Below, piece after piece: positions 9,139 through 17,221 of a DNA stretch of 64,000 bases. A program made the translations under genes and the position numbers. Origin of the DNA: Pseudoxanthomonas sp. PXM03. Lineage in GTDB: Bacteria > Pseudomonadota > Gammaproteobacteria > Xanthomonadales > Xanthomonadaceae. Within the stretch, counting starts at the first letter, position 1. Each line of letters opens with the position of its first letter. Location of the stretch: the NCBI RefSeq assembly GCF_014852005.1, contig NZ_JACVAU010000002.1, forward strand, positions 372,001 through 436,000, in the 5' to 3' direction. Below the pieces are notes generated by a model that was given only the letters and a program-made list of their open reading frames with translations, made no database searches and was not told the origin of the DNA.

Positions 9139-9672
9139 ATGCTGATCGCGCTGCCGACGCTGGACGCCCTGCTCGCCGCGCACGCGACGTCGCTGGGCGG
9201 CGACGCCACCGCCTATCGCCACCACGCGTACCGGGTGGCGAACTTCTACTGGCTGCTGGCACCCGGCGATGCCCTCGCGCTCGAGAAGCTGAGCATCGCG
9301 GTCGCCTTCCACGACCTCGGGATCTGGACGGCCGGCACATTCGACTACCTGCCGCCGTCGCGCCAGCTGGCGCGCGCGCATCTGCATGCCACCGGCCACG
9401 CGGACTGGTGCGACGAGGTCGATGCGATGATCGATGCCCACCACCGGATCCGCGAGCTGCCACCCGGCACGCGGGCCAGCGTGGAGGTGTTCCGACGTGC
9501 GGACTGGATCGATGTCAGTCGGGGCGTGCGCCGCTTCGGGCTTCCTCGCGATGCCGTGCGCGAGGTGATCTCCGCCTTCCCGAATGCGGGCTTCCACCGG
9601 CGCCTGGCGATGCTCACCCTGCAGCGGTTGCGCCGGCACCCGCTGGATCCCTTGCCGATGATGCGCTGGTGA
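9139..9672 (+). CDS. HD-domain hydrolase-like protein
   Basis: 177 aa. HD-type metal-binding features are visible: RHHAYRVANF near residue 30, AFHDLGIW near 56 (the HD pair), a DAHH about 40 residues later and RRADWIDVS as the likely final aspartate. These fit a small HD phosphohydrolase. The substrate is unknown. It lies 21 nt after the membrane protein gene and ends the unit; the MarR promoter follows. Confidence 0.7.
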   Translation: MLIALPTLDALLAAHATSLGGDATAYRHHAYRVANFYWLLAPGDALALEKLSIAVAFHDLGIWTAGTFDYLPPSRQLARAHLHATGHADWCDEVDAMIDAHHRIRELPPGTRASVEVFRRADWIDVSRGVRRFGLPRDAVREVISAFPNAGFHRRLAMLTLQRLRRHPLDPLPMMRW

Positions 9673-9709
9673 CGCGATGGGCCTGTCTCGCCAAGCCGAC
9701 GAACGGTCG

Positions 9710-9738
9710 TTGACTTATATAGTTAGGACTCCTAACTT
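9710..9738 (+). promoter_or_regulatory. MarR promoter with perfect palindromic operator
   Basis: The 17-bp palindrome AGTTAGGA-C-TCCTAACT covers 9721-9737. It sits between TTGACT (9710-9715, -35) and TAACTT (9733-9738, -10-like) with a 17-bp spacer. A bound MarR dimer would block RNA polymerase, so autoregulation is likely. The inferred transcription start falls almost at the ATG at 9746, suggesting a leaderless or near-leaderless message. Confidence 0.65.
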
Positions 9739-9745
9739 ACTCGCC

Positions 9746-10390
9746 ATGATCGATACCCCCTTCCAGCGCAGGCAGGCCACCCGGGGCCTGGAACAGCTCG
9801 CCCACCTCGTGCGCGCGCAATCGTGGCGCCAGGACGGCACGCCTTCGCTGCCGCCGACGCAGGCGGCAGTGCTGCGCATGCTGCAGGGCGTGCAGGACGG
9901 CCTGCGTGCCCGCCAGATCGCAGAGCGCCTGGGCGTGTCGCCGGCCAGCCTCAGCGACTCGCTGAAGGCGCTGGAAGGCAAACAATGGATCCGTCGCACG
10001 CCAGACCCCGACGATGCGCGCGCGGCGCGCGTAAGGCTGACCTCCTCCGGCTCGCGCATGGCCACGCAGTTGCAGCGCCCGGACCAGGGCATGGGCTCGC
10101 TGGTTGAATCGCTGGGCGAAACCGACCTCGGCGCCCTGCTGCGCGTTACCCAGTTGCTGGTGAACGAGGCGCAGGAACAGGGCCTGGCCACCGGCCTGCG
10201 GACCTGCCTGGGCTGCGAGTTCTTCCGCCCCTTCGCCTCGGGCGAATCCGGGGCACCGCATGTCTGTGCCTTCCTCGGTACACCGTTCGGCGATGCCGAA
10301 CTGCGCGTGGACTGCGCCGAACAGCAGCCCGCCGATGACGCACAACGGCTTGGAAGCGTGGCCCGCTTCCGCCAACCGACTCCGCCGTAG
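9746..10390 (+). CDS. MarR family regulator with C-terminal cysteine cluster
   Basis: 214 aa, longer than the usual ~145-aa MarR protein. The winged helix (residues ~35-110) includes LRARQIAERLGVSPASLSDS and the wing TPDPDDARAARVRLT. The extra C-terminal part carries TCLGCEFFRP, HVCAFLG and RVDCAEQ: four cysteines in a C-x2-C...C...C pattern that could hold a metal or Fe-S centre or act as a thiol switch. ATG at 9746 was chosen because it follows the palindromic operator; an in-frame ATG at 9677 lies upstream of the promoter and is rejected. Likely targets are itself and the secreted protein/thioredoxin genes downstream. Confidence 0.85.
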   Translation: MIDTPFQRRQATRGLEQLAHLVRAQSWRQDGTPSLPPTQAAVLRMLQGVQDGLRARQIAERLGVSPASLSDSLKALEGKQWIRRTPDPDDARAARVRLTSSGSRMATQLQRPDQGMGSLVESLGETDLGALLRVTQLLVNEAQEQGLATGLRTCLGCEFFRPFASGESGAPHVCAFLGTPFGDAELRVDCAEQQPADDAQRLGSVARFRQPTPP

Positions 10391-10403
10391 GCGGAAACAA
10401 GAT

Positions 10404-10435
10404 GGGCGGCGCCCGACTGCAATCGGACGCCGCCC
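10404..10435 (+). terminator. Hairpin between marR-like gene and next gene
   Basis: GGGCGGCG pairs with CGCCGCCC, with a further inner CCGA/TCGG pairing around loop CTGCAA. A shorter stem TCCGCC-GTA-GGCGGA overlaps the marR stop at 10381-10395. There is no U-tract, so this could be a terminator or a leader structure of the downstream gene. Confidence 0.45.
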
Positions 10436-10481
10436 GGTACCTCCCACCCACCCTGCAAGAGCAAGCAAGAGGAATTCGATT

Positions 10482-11258
10482 ATGCGCCAGAACACATCCC
10501 GCAAAAAAACATCCACCACACGCTTCGCACTGGCCACCGCGCTCGCGCTGGTCGTCGGCGGTCTGCAGGCCCATGACGGCACATCGCACACCGGCGGCAT
10601 CAAGCCCGCCGCCGACAAGGCGGTGGTCGCCGATTTCGACATCGTGCACACCAGGATCACCACCGAGAAGAACATCGCCACGTTCCACATGGCCGTGTCC
10701 GGCAAGGCCGGCAAGAGCACGCCCGCCGCCACCGGCAAGCTGGCCGGCAGCGATGTGTTCTCCTACGTGTGGCCGACCACGATCGATCCGTACGAAGTCG
10801 GCTTCGAGAAAGGCGCCGGCATCCTGGCGATGGCGGTCACCGCGCACCCGGATTTCGACGACACGCCGCTGTACGACGAGAACGGCGACGGCAAGCTCGA
10901 CAATGACGGCAACCTCTGGCACAGCCACTGGGTCGTGCTGAAGCCGAACGAGGCCTGCGGCCCCGGCGCGCTCGCGGTGGTCGACATTCCCGAAGGCAGC
11001 AAGCCTCGCCTGCCCAAGACCTGGCCGGGTTTCCCGATCCTGCTCGACAGCCCGGGCTGGAGCCCCACGCTCAACGCCGAGACGGTGGAAGTGAAGGTGC
11101 CGTTCGACGACATCGGCGTGGTCACCGCGGGCAGCTTCGACGGCGTCACCGCCGGCCTGCGCGTCAATGCCAGCGTGCATGCGCCGCTGCTGTGCGTGGT
11201 GGACGTGTTCAAGGTCGCTTCGGGCAACCTGAGCCTGCCCGGCAAACCCAACCAGTAA
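10482..11258 (+). CDS. Secreted protein of unknown function
   Basis: 258 aa with a clear signal peptide (basic RKK n-region, then LATALALVVGGLQA, cleaved before HDG). The mature part is rich in acidic turns (DENGDGKLDNDGN, resembling an EF-hand-like calcium loop) and histidines (HDGTSH, WHSHW), and has two cysteines. No family is recognised. ATG at 10482 follows AAGAGGAA. It lies between the MarR-type regulator and a thioredoxin-like gene, so redox or metal stress is a reasonable guess but not shown. Confidence 0.7.
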   Translation: MRQNTSRKKTSTTRFALATALALVVGGLQAHDGTSHTGGIKPAADKAVVADFDIVHTRITTEKNIATFHMAVSGKAGKSTPAATGKLAGSDVFSYVWPTTIDPYEVGFEKGAGILAMAVTAHPDFDDTPLYDENGDGKLDNDGNLWHSHWVVLKPNEACGPGALAVVDIPEGSKPRLPKTWPGFPILLDSPGWSPTLNAETVEVKVPFDDIGVVTAGSFDGVTAGLRVNASVHAPLLCVVDVFKVASGNLSLPGKPNQ

Positions 11259-11276
11259 ACCGCTGTACGCGCCACG

Positions 11277-11307
11277 CGGTGACGGTCCGCTTCCCGGACC
11301 GTCACCG
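11277..11307 (+). terminator. Strong hairpin terminator
   Basis: Perfect 13-bp stem CGGTGACGGTCCG/CGGACCGTCACCG with a 5-nt loop, 19 nt after the stop of the secreted protein gene. No U-tract is seen, so it may attenuate rather than fully end transcription before the thioredoxin-like gene. Confidence 0.6.
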
Positions 11308-11330
11308 CCGCGCATCACGAGATCACCCCC

Positions 11331-11888
11331 ATGACAACGCAACCCCGACCGGCGCCACCCTGGCAGGTGGACCGCTGGTTCAACACATCCGAAGCCATCA
11401 CCCTGGAATCCCTGCGCGGCAAGGTCGTCGTGCTGGAAGCCTTCCAGATGCTCTGCCCCGGCTGCGTGTCGCACGGCCTGCCCCAGGCCGCGCGCGTGCA
11501 TGCCACGTTCCCCGACGACCAGGTCGCCGTGATCGGACTGCACACCGTGTTCGAACACCATGACGCGATGACGCCGGTGTCGCTGCAGGCCTTCCTGCAC
11601 GAGTACCGCATCGGTTTCCCGGTCGGCGTGGACCGCCCCGGCACGCACGGGCCGATCCCACGGACCATGCAGGCTTATGCGATGCGCGGCACGCCCACGC
11701 TCACCCTCATCGACGCACAGGGACGCATCCGCCACCAGCACTTCGGCCAGGTCAGCGACCTGGTGCTGGGCGCGCAGATCGCGGCGCTGGTGCATGAGGC
11801 GCACGCGGGCTCACGTGCCGGTGGAGCGCAATCCCGGACGGTGACGGGTGAAAGCTGCGGTCCGGAGGGATGCGCGCTGCCTGCGTGA
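11331..11888 (+). CDS. TlpA/thioredoxin-like protein
   Basis: 185 aa with a thioredoxin fold: GKVVVLEAFQMLCPGCVSHG holds the redox CPGC motif (C42/C45 approximately), and RGTPTLTLIDAQGRIR carries the cis-proline. There is no signal peptide, so a cytoplasmic location is likely. The tail adds SCGPEGCALPA, a C-x4-C pair that may bind metal or resolve disulfides. It probably belongs with the upstream MarR and secreted-protein genes as a thiol or metal stress module; this is inferred from context. Confidence 0.8.
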   Translation: MTTQPRPAPPWQVDRWFNTSEAITLESLRGKVVVLEAFQMLCPGCVSHGLPQAARVHATFPDDQVAVIGLHTVFEHHDAMTPVSLQAFLHEYRIGFPVGVDRPGTHGPIPRTMQAYAMRGTPTLTLIDAQGRIRHQHFGQVSDLVLGAQIAALVHEAHAGSRAGGAQSRTVTGESCGPEGCALPA

Positions 11889-11977
11889 AGCCGCTGGCCG
11901 GTGGCCACCGGTAGTGGCGTTGGATGAGGCACAGGGGTTTCACGGCGCGTTCGCGCCCGTTGGGTTTGGATAGCACC

Positions 11978-12082
11978 ATGCACCGTTCGGCCACCCCTGC
12001 CACCTTCCCGCTGATGCATCGTCTGGCCTTCATGGGCCTGGGGATGACCTTGGCGCTGATCGGTGGCGCGCTGTTCCCGTAA
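11978..12082 (+). CDS. Possible 34-aa membrane peptide
   Basis: A short frame from ATG 11978 to TAA 12080-12082 encodes a basic N-terminus and one hydrophobic helix (LAFMGLGMTLALIGGALF). No good ribosome-binding site is seen. It ends 9 nt before the convergent SpoIIAA-like gene. It may be a real small protein or chance. Confidence 0.3.
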   Translation: MHRSATPATFPLMHRLAFMGLGMTLALIGGALFP

Positions 12083-12091
12083 CCCGGTTCC

Positions 12092-12484
12092 TCAGACCAG
12101 CGAAGGGTCCAGTTCCGCCGCCCAGGCCAGTGCAATCACCCGCTCCTCCGGCGCGAACGTCCGCATCTCGGTCTGCGGCATCAGGCGATCGACCACGCCG
12201 GTCACCGCCACCAGCCACCGCTTGTCCGTCACTACCGCCGCCCGCGCGAAGCGCGCGTACTCCCCGCGCTTCGCCAACGCGTAGCGCAGATCCTTGCCGA
12301 TCACGTCCACCGACAGTCCGTGCAGGTCGCTGATGTCGCCGAGTACGGCGATGCGCGGAAACTGCGCCAGGCGCATTTCGATATCGGCGATGCAGGCGTC
12401 ATAGTCCTCGCCGGTCAATTGGTCGCTGAAGCGGTAGGCAGCCACGTGCGGTGGGCTGCTCAGGATCTCGATCATGCCGGGCAT
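12092..12484 (-). CDS. SpoIIAA-like STAS-fold protein
   Basis: 130 aa. The pattern of beta-alpha units (HVAAYRFSDQLTGEDYDACI, RIAVLGDISDLHGLS, ALAKRGEYARFARAAVVTDK) and the C-terminal PEERVIALAWAAE match the SpoIIAA-like family (PF11964), found singly in many proteobacteria with no settled role. Two start codons, 12484 and 12475, are nearly equal; GGA sits about 10 nt before the second. The gene is monocistronic and lies 59 bp from the sterol-desaturase-type gene. Confidence 0.75.
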   Translation of the reverse strand: MPGMIEILSSPPHVAAYRFSDQLTGEDYDACIADIEMRLAQFPRIAVLGDISDLHGLSVDVIGKDLRYALAKRGEYARFARAAVVTDKRWLVAVTGVVDRLMPQTEMRTFAPEERVIALAWAAELDPSLV

Positions 12485-12543
12485 TCCGTCGAAGGGAGTG
12501 CCCGACCATACCCGTCGGCACCCGCAGGCGCGTCAAGGACGCT

Positions 12544-13302
12544 TCACGAAACTGGATCGCGTGCCACGTCGCGCCCCATCATCATCTCGATGACCCGCGC
12601 GGAACCGCCTTCGTGGAAACCCGTTTGCGGAGCGAAATCGCGCGGGTTGTGGAAGGTGCCGAACAGCAGGTCGAACACCGGCAATTCGGAATAGTTCTGC
12701 CGGTGCAGGCCGCGCGCGTGATGCCAGGAGTGCATCTCGGGGCGCTCGACGAACCAGCCCAGCCAGCGCGGCGTATTCACGTTGGCATGGGTGAGCATCG
12801 CCAGCAGCGTGGCCGCCAGCAGTGCAAACGTGGTCGCCTCCGGACTCAGCCCGACGACCAGCGTCAGCGCGAGACTGCCGACGGCGGTCCAGCCCAGCGT
12901 ATCGAGCGGGCTGAACCAGAACGTGCTGAACGTATCCAGCCGCTCCGCACTGTGATGCAGCTGGTGGCCGAAGCGCCACAGCACGTCGCTGGCATGCAAT
13001 GCACGGTGCCACGCGTACGCGAGTGCCTGGTACACCAGCAGGCCGACCAGTCCACCGACCGGCCACGCGAGATGGCTCAGGTCGACCAGCTGCAGGGGCA
13101 GCAGGTATTGCGTCCACAGCATCGGCAGATAGGACGACAGCAGGAAGTAGAACACCGCCGCCAGCAGGCCCCGCGTGCGCCAGCGCGCGACGCGCGGGAG
13201 CACGCGCGCGGGGGCGATCGCCTCCCACAGCATCAGCACGGCATACATGCCGAAGAAGGCGAACGACAGGGGGTGAAGCAGGAGTTCGAGGGGCGATGGC
13301 AT
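12544..13302 (-). CDS. Sterol desaturase/fatty acid hydroxylase family protein
   Basis: 252 aa with about four to five transmembrane helices and the di-iron histidine clusters of the family: WHRALH, HQLHHS, and HSWHHARGLH followed by QNYSE. These enzymes are membrane-bound oxygenases acting on lipids or carotenoid-like substrates. The exact substrate is not predictable. It is divergent from the GlxA-type regulator with ~100 bp between them, so that regulator could control it. Confidence 0.87.
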   Translation of the reverse strand: MPSPLELLLHPLSFAFFGMYAVLMLWEAIAPARVLPRVARWRTRGLLAAVFYFLLSSYLPMLWTQYLLPLQLVDLSHLAWPVGGLVGLLVYQALAYAWHRALHASDVLWRFGHQLHHSAERLDTFSTFWFSPLDTLGWTAVGSLALTLVVGLSPEATTFALLAATLLAMLTHANVNTPRWLGWFVERPEMHSWHHARGLHRQNYSELPVFDLLFGTFHNPRDFAPQTGFHEGGSARVIEMMMGRDVARDPVS

Positions 13303-13402
13303 GACGGCAGCAGCTCTGTTCTACTACGGGGGAGGCGGCACGATACGGGCCGCCACGCCCTGGCACCGCAGCCATTTCTGCCGCCAACCTGACATTTCCG
13401 TC

Positions 13403-14440
13403 ATGCCGCGCCGCGATCCCCCCACCATCGCCCTGCTCGCCACCCACGGTGCCGCCGCGTCGGTGCTGTACGGCATGTACGACCTGTTCAATTCCGCTGG
13501 TCGCGACTGGCCGGCGATGATCGGGGAGCCACCGGGTGCTTCGGTGTTCCGTCCCATCGTGGTGGCGCGCGACACCACGCCCATGCCGGTCATCAACGGC
13601 ATCGTGGTGACCCCGGAAGTCGCGATGCGCGACCTGCCCGCCCCGGATTTCATCTGCATCCCCGACCTGGCCATCTACCCGGGCAACATCGCCCTGCACG
13701 GCTACGAAGAGGAAGCCCACTGGCTGCGGGACTGCCATGCCCGCGGCAGCGTGATCGCCGCCGCCTGCACCGGTGCGATGCTGCTGGCGGAAACCGGCCT
13801 GCTCGACGGCAGCGATGCGACCACGCATTGGGCGTACTGCGACGCGATGGCCGAACGGCACCCCCGCGTGAAGGTCCATCCGCAACGCGTGGTCGTCACC
13901 GCCGGACCGGACCAGCGCCTGGTGATGGGGGGCGGGGGTTCCAGCTGGCAGGACCTGTCGCTGTACCTGATCGCACGCGTGGCCGGCATCGAATGCGCCA
14001 TGCAGACGGCACGCGTGTTCCTGATCGACTGGCACCAGACCGGCCAGCAGCCCTTCGCCAACCTGGCGCGTACGCGCACCAATTCGGACACCGCGGTCAC
14101 CCGGTCGCAGGTGTGGATCGCGCAGCACTACGACACGCCAGCGCCCGTCGCGGGCATGTTGCAGGCCAGCGGCCTGGCCGAGCGCACGTTCGCGCGCCGG
14201 TTCCAGCAGGCGACGGGCCTGTCACCGCTCGAATATGTGCACACGCTGCGGCTGGAAGAAGCCAAGCAGCAGCTGGAAGCCGGTGACGACGCCGTCGAAG
14301 CCATCGCACAGGCCGTGGGCTACGAGGACGCGGCCTACTTCAGCCGCCTGTTCCGGCGCAAGGTCGGCCTGTCGCCCGCGCAGTACCGCCGGCGCTTCGG
14401 CGGCATGCGCCGCATGCTGCAGCAGGCGGGCGCACCCTAG
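13403..14440 (+). CDS. GlxA-type AraC regulator (DJ-1/PfpI + HTH)
   Basis: 345 aa. The N-terminal half is a DJ-1/PfpI-like domain with the diagnostic AACTGAMLLAETGLLDG near residue 115. The C-terminal half has two helix-turn-helix motifs (VAGMLQASGLAERTFARRFQ and AIAQAVGYEDAAYFSRLFRR) ending in GLSPAQYRRRF. Such regulators sense small molecules through the degenerate amidotransferase domain; the ligand here is unknown. ATG at 13403 fits the family N-terminus. It is divergent from the membrane hydroxylase gene. Confidence 0.9.
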   Translation: MPRRDPPTIALLATHGAAASVLYGMYDLFNSAGRDWPAMIGEPPGASVFRPIVVARDTTPMPVINGIVVTPEVAMRDLPAPDFICIPDLAIYPGNIALHGYEEEAHWLRDCHARGSVIAAACTGAMLLAETGLLDGSDATTHWAYCDAMAERHPRVKVHPQRVVVTAGPDQRLVMGGGGSSWQDLSLYLIARVAGIECAMQTARVFLIDWHQTGQQPFANLARTRTNSDTAVTRSQVWIAQHYDTPAPVAGMLQASGLAERTFARRFQQATGLSPLEYVHTLRLEEAKQQLEAGDDAVEAIAQAVGYEDAAYFSRLFRRKVGLSPAQYRRRFGGMRRMLQQAGAP

Positions 14441-14448
14441 CGCCCGCC
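14425..14448. terminator. Bidirectional hairpin between convergent genes
   Basis: GGCGGGCGC/GCGCCCGCC, a 9-bp perfect stem with a 6-nt loop that includes the stop of the AraC gene. It lies between the convergent AraC (+) and GNAT (-) genes. Confidence 0.55.
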
Positions 14449-14460
14449 GCGCATCCGCAC

Positions 14461-15135
14461 TCACGCGCGCCGCAACGACCAGAAGCCGATGTCGCGTCGC
14501 ACGCGATAGCCAAGCTGCTCGTACAACTGCTTGGCCCGCGGATTTTCATGGCTGACATGCAGGAACGGCTGCATGCCACGCGCCAGCGTGTCGTTGGTCA
14601 GCCACACGGTCAGGCGACGCGCGTAGCCGCGGCCATTGAAGTCCGGGTGCGTGCAGATCGCGCTCATCTCGCGGGTGGCGTCGCTGCCCAGCCGCTCCCC
14701 GATCATCGCGGCCAGCCGGCCGTGTTCGTAGATGCCGAAGTAACGTCCCATGTCCATCGTGCACGGCCTGAAGTAGTGCGGATACACCAGGGCCGTCAAC
14801 GCCAGTACGTCGGCCCGCTGGGCTTCGCCCAACGGCACGATCTCCGGCCCGTCCACGGACGCCAGCGGCGCATCGCAGACCATCTGCGCCAGCGGCCGGA
14901 ACGCCTGCAGCGCCCAGCCCGCCGGCACCGTGGGCGCGACGCCGAGCAGATAGACCGATTCACCCGGCGCGACCAGGCGTTCGAAGGCATCGCCGACGCG
15001 GACCGCAGGGGACGCGACCCCGAGGAACGGCGCGTGGTCGGCGGGATACCGGGCAACCTCGCCCGCGCGCAAGGCGATGTCGCGGTGGATCGAATCCAGC
15101 GCGGCCCAGAATGGATTGTCGAGTGTGTCGGTCAT
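14461..15135 (-). CDS. GNAT family N-acetyltransferase
   Basis: 224 aa. The C-terminal half has the GNAT core: MSAICTHPDFNGRGYARRLT contains the acetyl-CoA pyrophosphate loop (GRGYARRL), and HVSHENPRAKQLYEQLGYRV is the usual closing motif, so it resembles the FR47-like subgroup. The N-terminal ~100 residues look like a degenerate second GNAT fold. The acceptor is unknown. It is divergent from the DUF1615 lipoprotein gene across 105 bp. Confidence 0.87.
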   Translation of the reverse strand: MTDTLDNPFWAALDSIHRDIALRAGEVARYPADHAPFLGVASPAVRVGDAFERLVAPGESVYLLGVAPTVPAGWALQAFRPLAQMVCDAPLASVDGPEIVPLGEAQRADVLALTALVYPHYFRPCTMDMGRYFGIYEHGRLAAMIGERLGSDATREMSAICTHPDFNGRGYARRLTVWLTNDTLARGMQPFLHVSHENPRAKQLYEQLGYRVRRDIGFWSLRRA

Positions 15136-15240
15136 CGGCGGGCACGAGGTGCGGAACCGTGATTATCCACGCCGGGCACGCAAGGTCACGACGCGGCGAA
15201 CCATGGTGCATCCCACCGCCGCGCTACGTATGCTGCGCGC

Positions 15241-16341
15241 ATGACGAACCCTGTCCTCCGCTTCCTGCTGCGCGTTTTCCCGATTGCGTCTGCGCTTCTT
15301 GTGGCGGCCTGCGCCACCGCACCGCCCGCCCCTGTGCGTCCGCCGGCCGACACGCGCAGCGAAATCATGCGACGCATGCCGGCCAAGGTCGCCGACCGCG
15401 AACGCTGGGCCGCCGACATCGAGACCGCGTTCGCGGCCCAGCGCATCGAGCCCAACAGCGAGAACATCTGCGCGGTGCTGGCGGTGACCGAACAGGAATC
15501 CGGCTATGTCGCCAATCCGGCGGTCGCCAACCTGCCGAAGATCGCACGCGGCGAGATCGACCGTCGCGCGTCGGCCCTGCACGTACCGGGTTTCATGGTG
15601 GATGCCGCGCTCGCGTTGCGTTCACCCGACGGGCGCAGCTACGCCGAGCGGCTGCGCGCGGTACGCACGGAGCGCGACCTCAGCGACATCTACCAGGACA
15701 TGATCGGCAGCGTGCCGCTGGGCAGACGGCTGTTCTCCGACTACAACCCGGTGCAGACCGGCGGGCCGATGCAGGTGGGCATTCCGTTCGCGGAATCGAA
15801 CGCATCGGACTATCCGTATCCCGTCGAGGGCAGCATCCGCGACGAAGTATTCACCCGTCGCGGCGGCCTGTATTTCGGCATCGCCCACCTGCTGGGATAC
15901 CAGACGCCCTACACGCGCAAGGTGCATCGCTTCGCCGACTACAACGCCGGCTGGTACGCCAGCCGGAATGCGGCATTCCAGAGCGCCGTCGGCATCGCGG
16001 CCGGAGTGCCGCTCGCCCTGGACGGCGACCTGCTGAATCCCGGCGCACCGCTGGACACGCCGGGCCAGACCGAACGCGCGGTCCGCAGGTTGGCCGACGC
16101 GTTGCGGATGGACGATCGTGCGATCCGCGCCGCACTCCAGCGCGGCAACCGGCTCGACTTCGGCGATACCGACCTGTACGCGCGCGTGTATGCCCTGGCC
16201 GAGGCCCGCGCCGGCAAGCCGCTGCCGCGCGCGATGATCCCCGGCATCAAGCTGGAAAGCCCCAAGATCACCCGCGACCTCACCACCGCGTGGTTCGCCA
16301 CGCGCGTGGACGAGCGCTACCGGCATTGCCTGCAGCGCTGA
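15241..16341 (+). CDS. DUF1615 lipoprotein
   Basis: 366 aa. The signal peptide ends in lipobox LVAAC, so it is a lipoprotein, probably outer-membrane. The body matches DUF1615: SENICAVLAVTEQESGYVANP has a lysozyme-like glutamate, then GGPMQVGIPFAE, ADYNAGWYASRNAAFQ and LTTAWFATRVDERY. The lysozyme-like features suggest peptidoglycan interaction, but no activity is proven here. Confidence 0.87.
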   Translation: MTNPVLRFLLRVFPIASALLVAACATAPPAPVRPPADTRSEIMRRMPAKVADRERWAADIETAFAAQRIEPNSENICAVLAVTEQESGYVANPAVANLPKIARGEIDRRASALHVPGFMVDAALALRSPDGRSYAERLRAVRTERDLSDIYQDMIGSVPLGRRLFSDYNPVQTGGPMQVGIPFAESNASDYPYPVEGSIRDEVFTRRGGLYFGIAHLLGYQTPYTRKVHRFADYNAGWYASRNAAFQSAVGIAAGVPLALDGDLLNPGAPLDTPGQTERAVRRLADALRMDDRAIRAALQRGNRLDFGDTDLYARVYALAEARAGKPLPRAMIPGIKLESPKITRDLTTAWFATRVDERYRHCLQR

Positions 16342-16350
16342 GCACACGCG

Positions 16351-17082
16351 TCAGCCGGCCAGCCCGCCCCACCAGCGCGCGAACGCCTGCCACGGCTGCG
16401 TGCCCGGCACCACGTGCATCAGCACGAAGTTGACCACGAACACCAGCGTGACGAAGCGGAACACGCCACGGCCACGCGGAGCGCCACGTTCGCACCACAT
16501 GAGCAGCCCCAGCACGGCGAAGGTCAACGCATAGCCAACCCACGACGGATTGATGCGCACGCCTTCGGGCAAAAGCGCCAGCACCAGGCGCGCCATCGCC
16601 GGATCGATCATCACCAGCGCCGTGGCCACCATGTATCGCGCGTGCAGTGCGGAGTCGCGACGATGACGGATGGCCAGGCCCCAGAACAACGCCAGCATCA
16701 CCGACGCCGCCGTGCCCAGGTACAGCAACATCGCCTGCAGGCTGAACATCTCCGGCGGTGCCGCGGCCATGCGCAGCTGCGACAGCCACAGCGCCGTCAC
16801 CAGCACGCCCGGCATCACGCCGTACGAGAACTGCCCCACCTGCCGGTGGAGCGACATGCGCCGCGTCCGCACCAGCCAGGGCTGTACCAGCAGCATCGCC
16901 ATCCATGCCAGCATGAGGCCGGCATGCAGGTGCGTGACCAGATCGGCCAGGCTCAACCGGCTGAAGTATGTCTTCCAGAATCCCGCCAGCACCAATGCCG
17001 CCAGCGCCAGGATCCACACCGCGCTGCCAATGCCCCATGGGCCAGCCCGGCGCGGCACCGCGCCCGTTGCAGAAACCGCCAT
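16351..17082 (-). CDS. Seven-helix membrane protein
   Basis: 243 aa with seven hydrophobic segments. Conserved-looking histidines occur in THLHAGLMLAWM and MSLHRQVGQF, and the last helices in VLMHVVPG. The pattern resembles cytochrome b561/DUF2306-type proteins but no family is certain. The start at 17082 follows AAAGGTGG; the frame is open to 17223 but the extra N-terminus is arginine-rich and poorly hydrophobic. It is divergent from the DUF1428 gene with 139 bp between. Confidence 0.75.
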   Translation of the reverse strand: MAVSATGAVPRRAGPWGIGSAVWILALAALVLAGFWKTYFSRLSLADLVTHLHAGLMLAWMAMLLVQPWLVRTRRMSLHRQVGQFSYGVMPGVLVTALWLSQLRMAAAPPEMFSLQAMLLYLGTAASVMLALFWGLAIRHRRDSALHARYMVATALVMIDPAMARLVLALLPEGVRINPSWVGYALTFAVLGLLMWCERGAPRGRGVFRFVTLVFVVNFVLMHVVPGTQPWQAFARWWGGLAG

Positions 17083-17221
17083 CACACCACCTTTGTCCGG
17101 ATCGTGGCAGGTTGAACGCCCCGCCCGGCCGGTACCGGCCAGCCGTCTGTCGAATTCCGCCCGCCCCACTCGTCGCATCCATGAAGGCGCCATTCCGGCG
17201 TCGCATTCCCGGAGGTTTCCC

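Noticed and set aside
9677-9745. Upstream ATG for the MarR gene
   Set aside because: It lies before the promoter/operator and encodes no MarR-like sequence.
11898-11911. 14-bp palindrome CCGGTGGCCACCGG
   Set aside because: Short, very GC-rich, directly after a stop; may be a weak terminator, but no loop is left for a hairpin.
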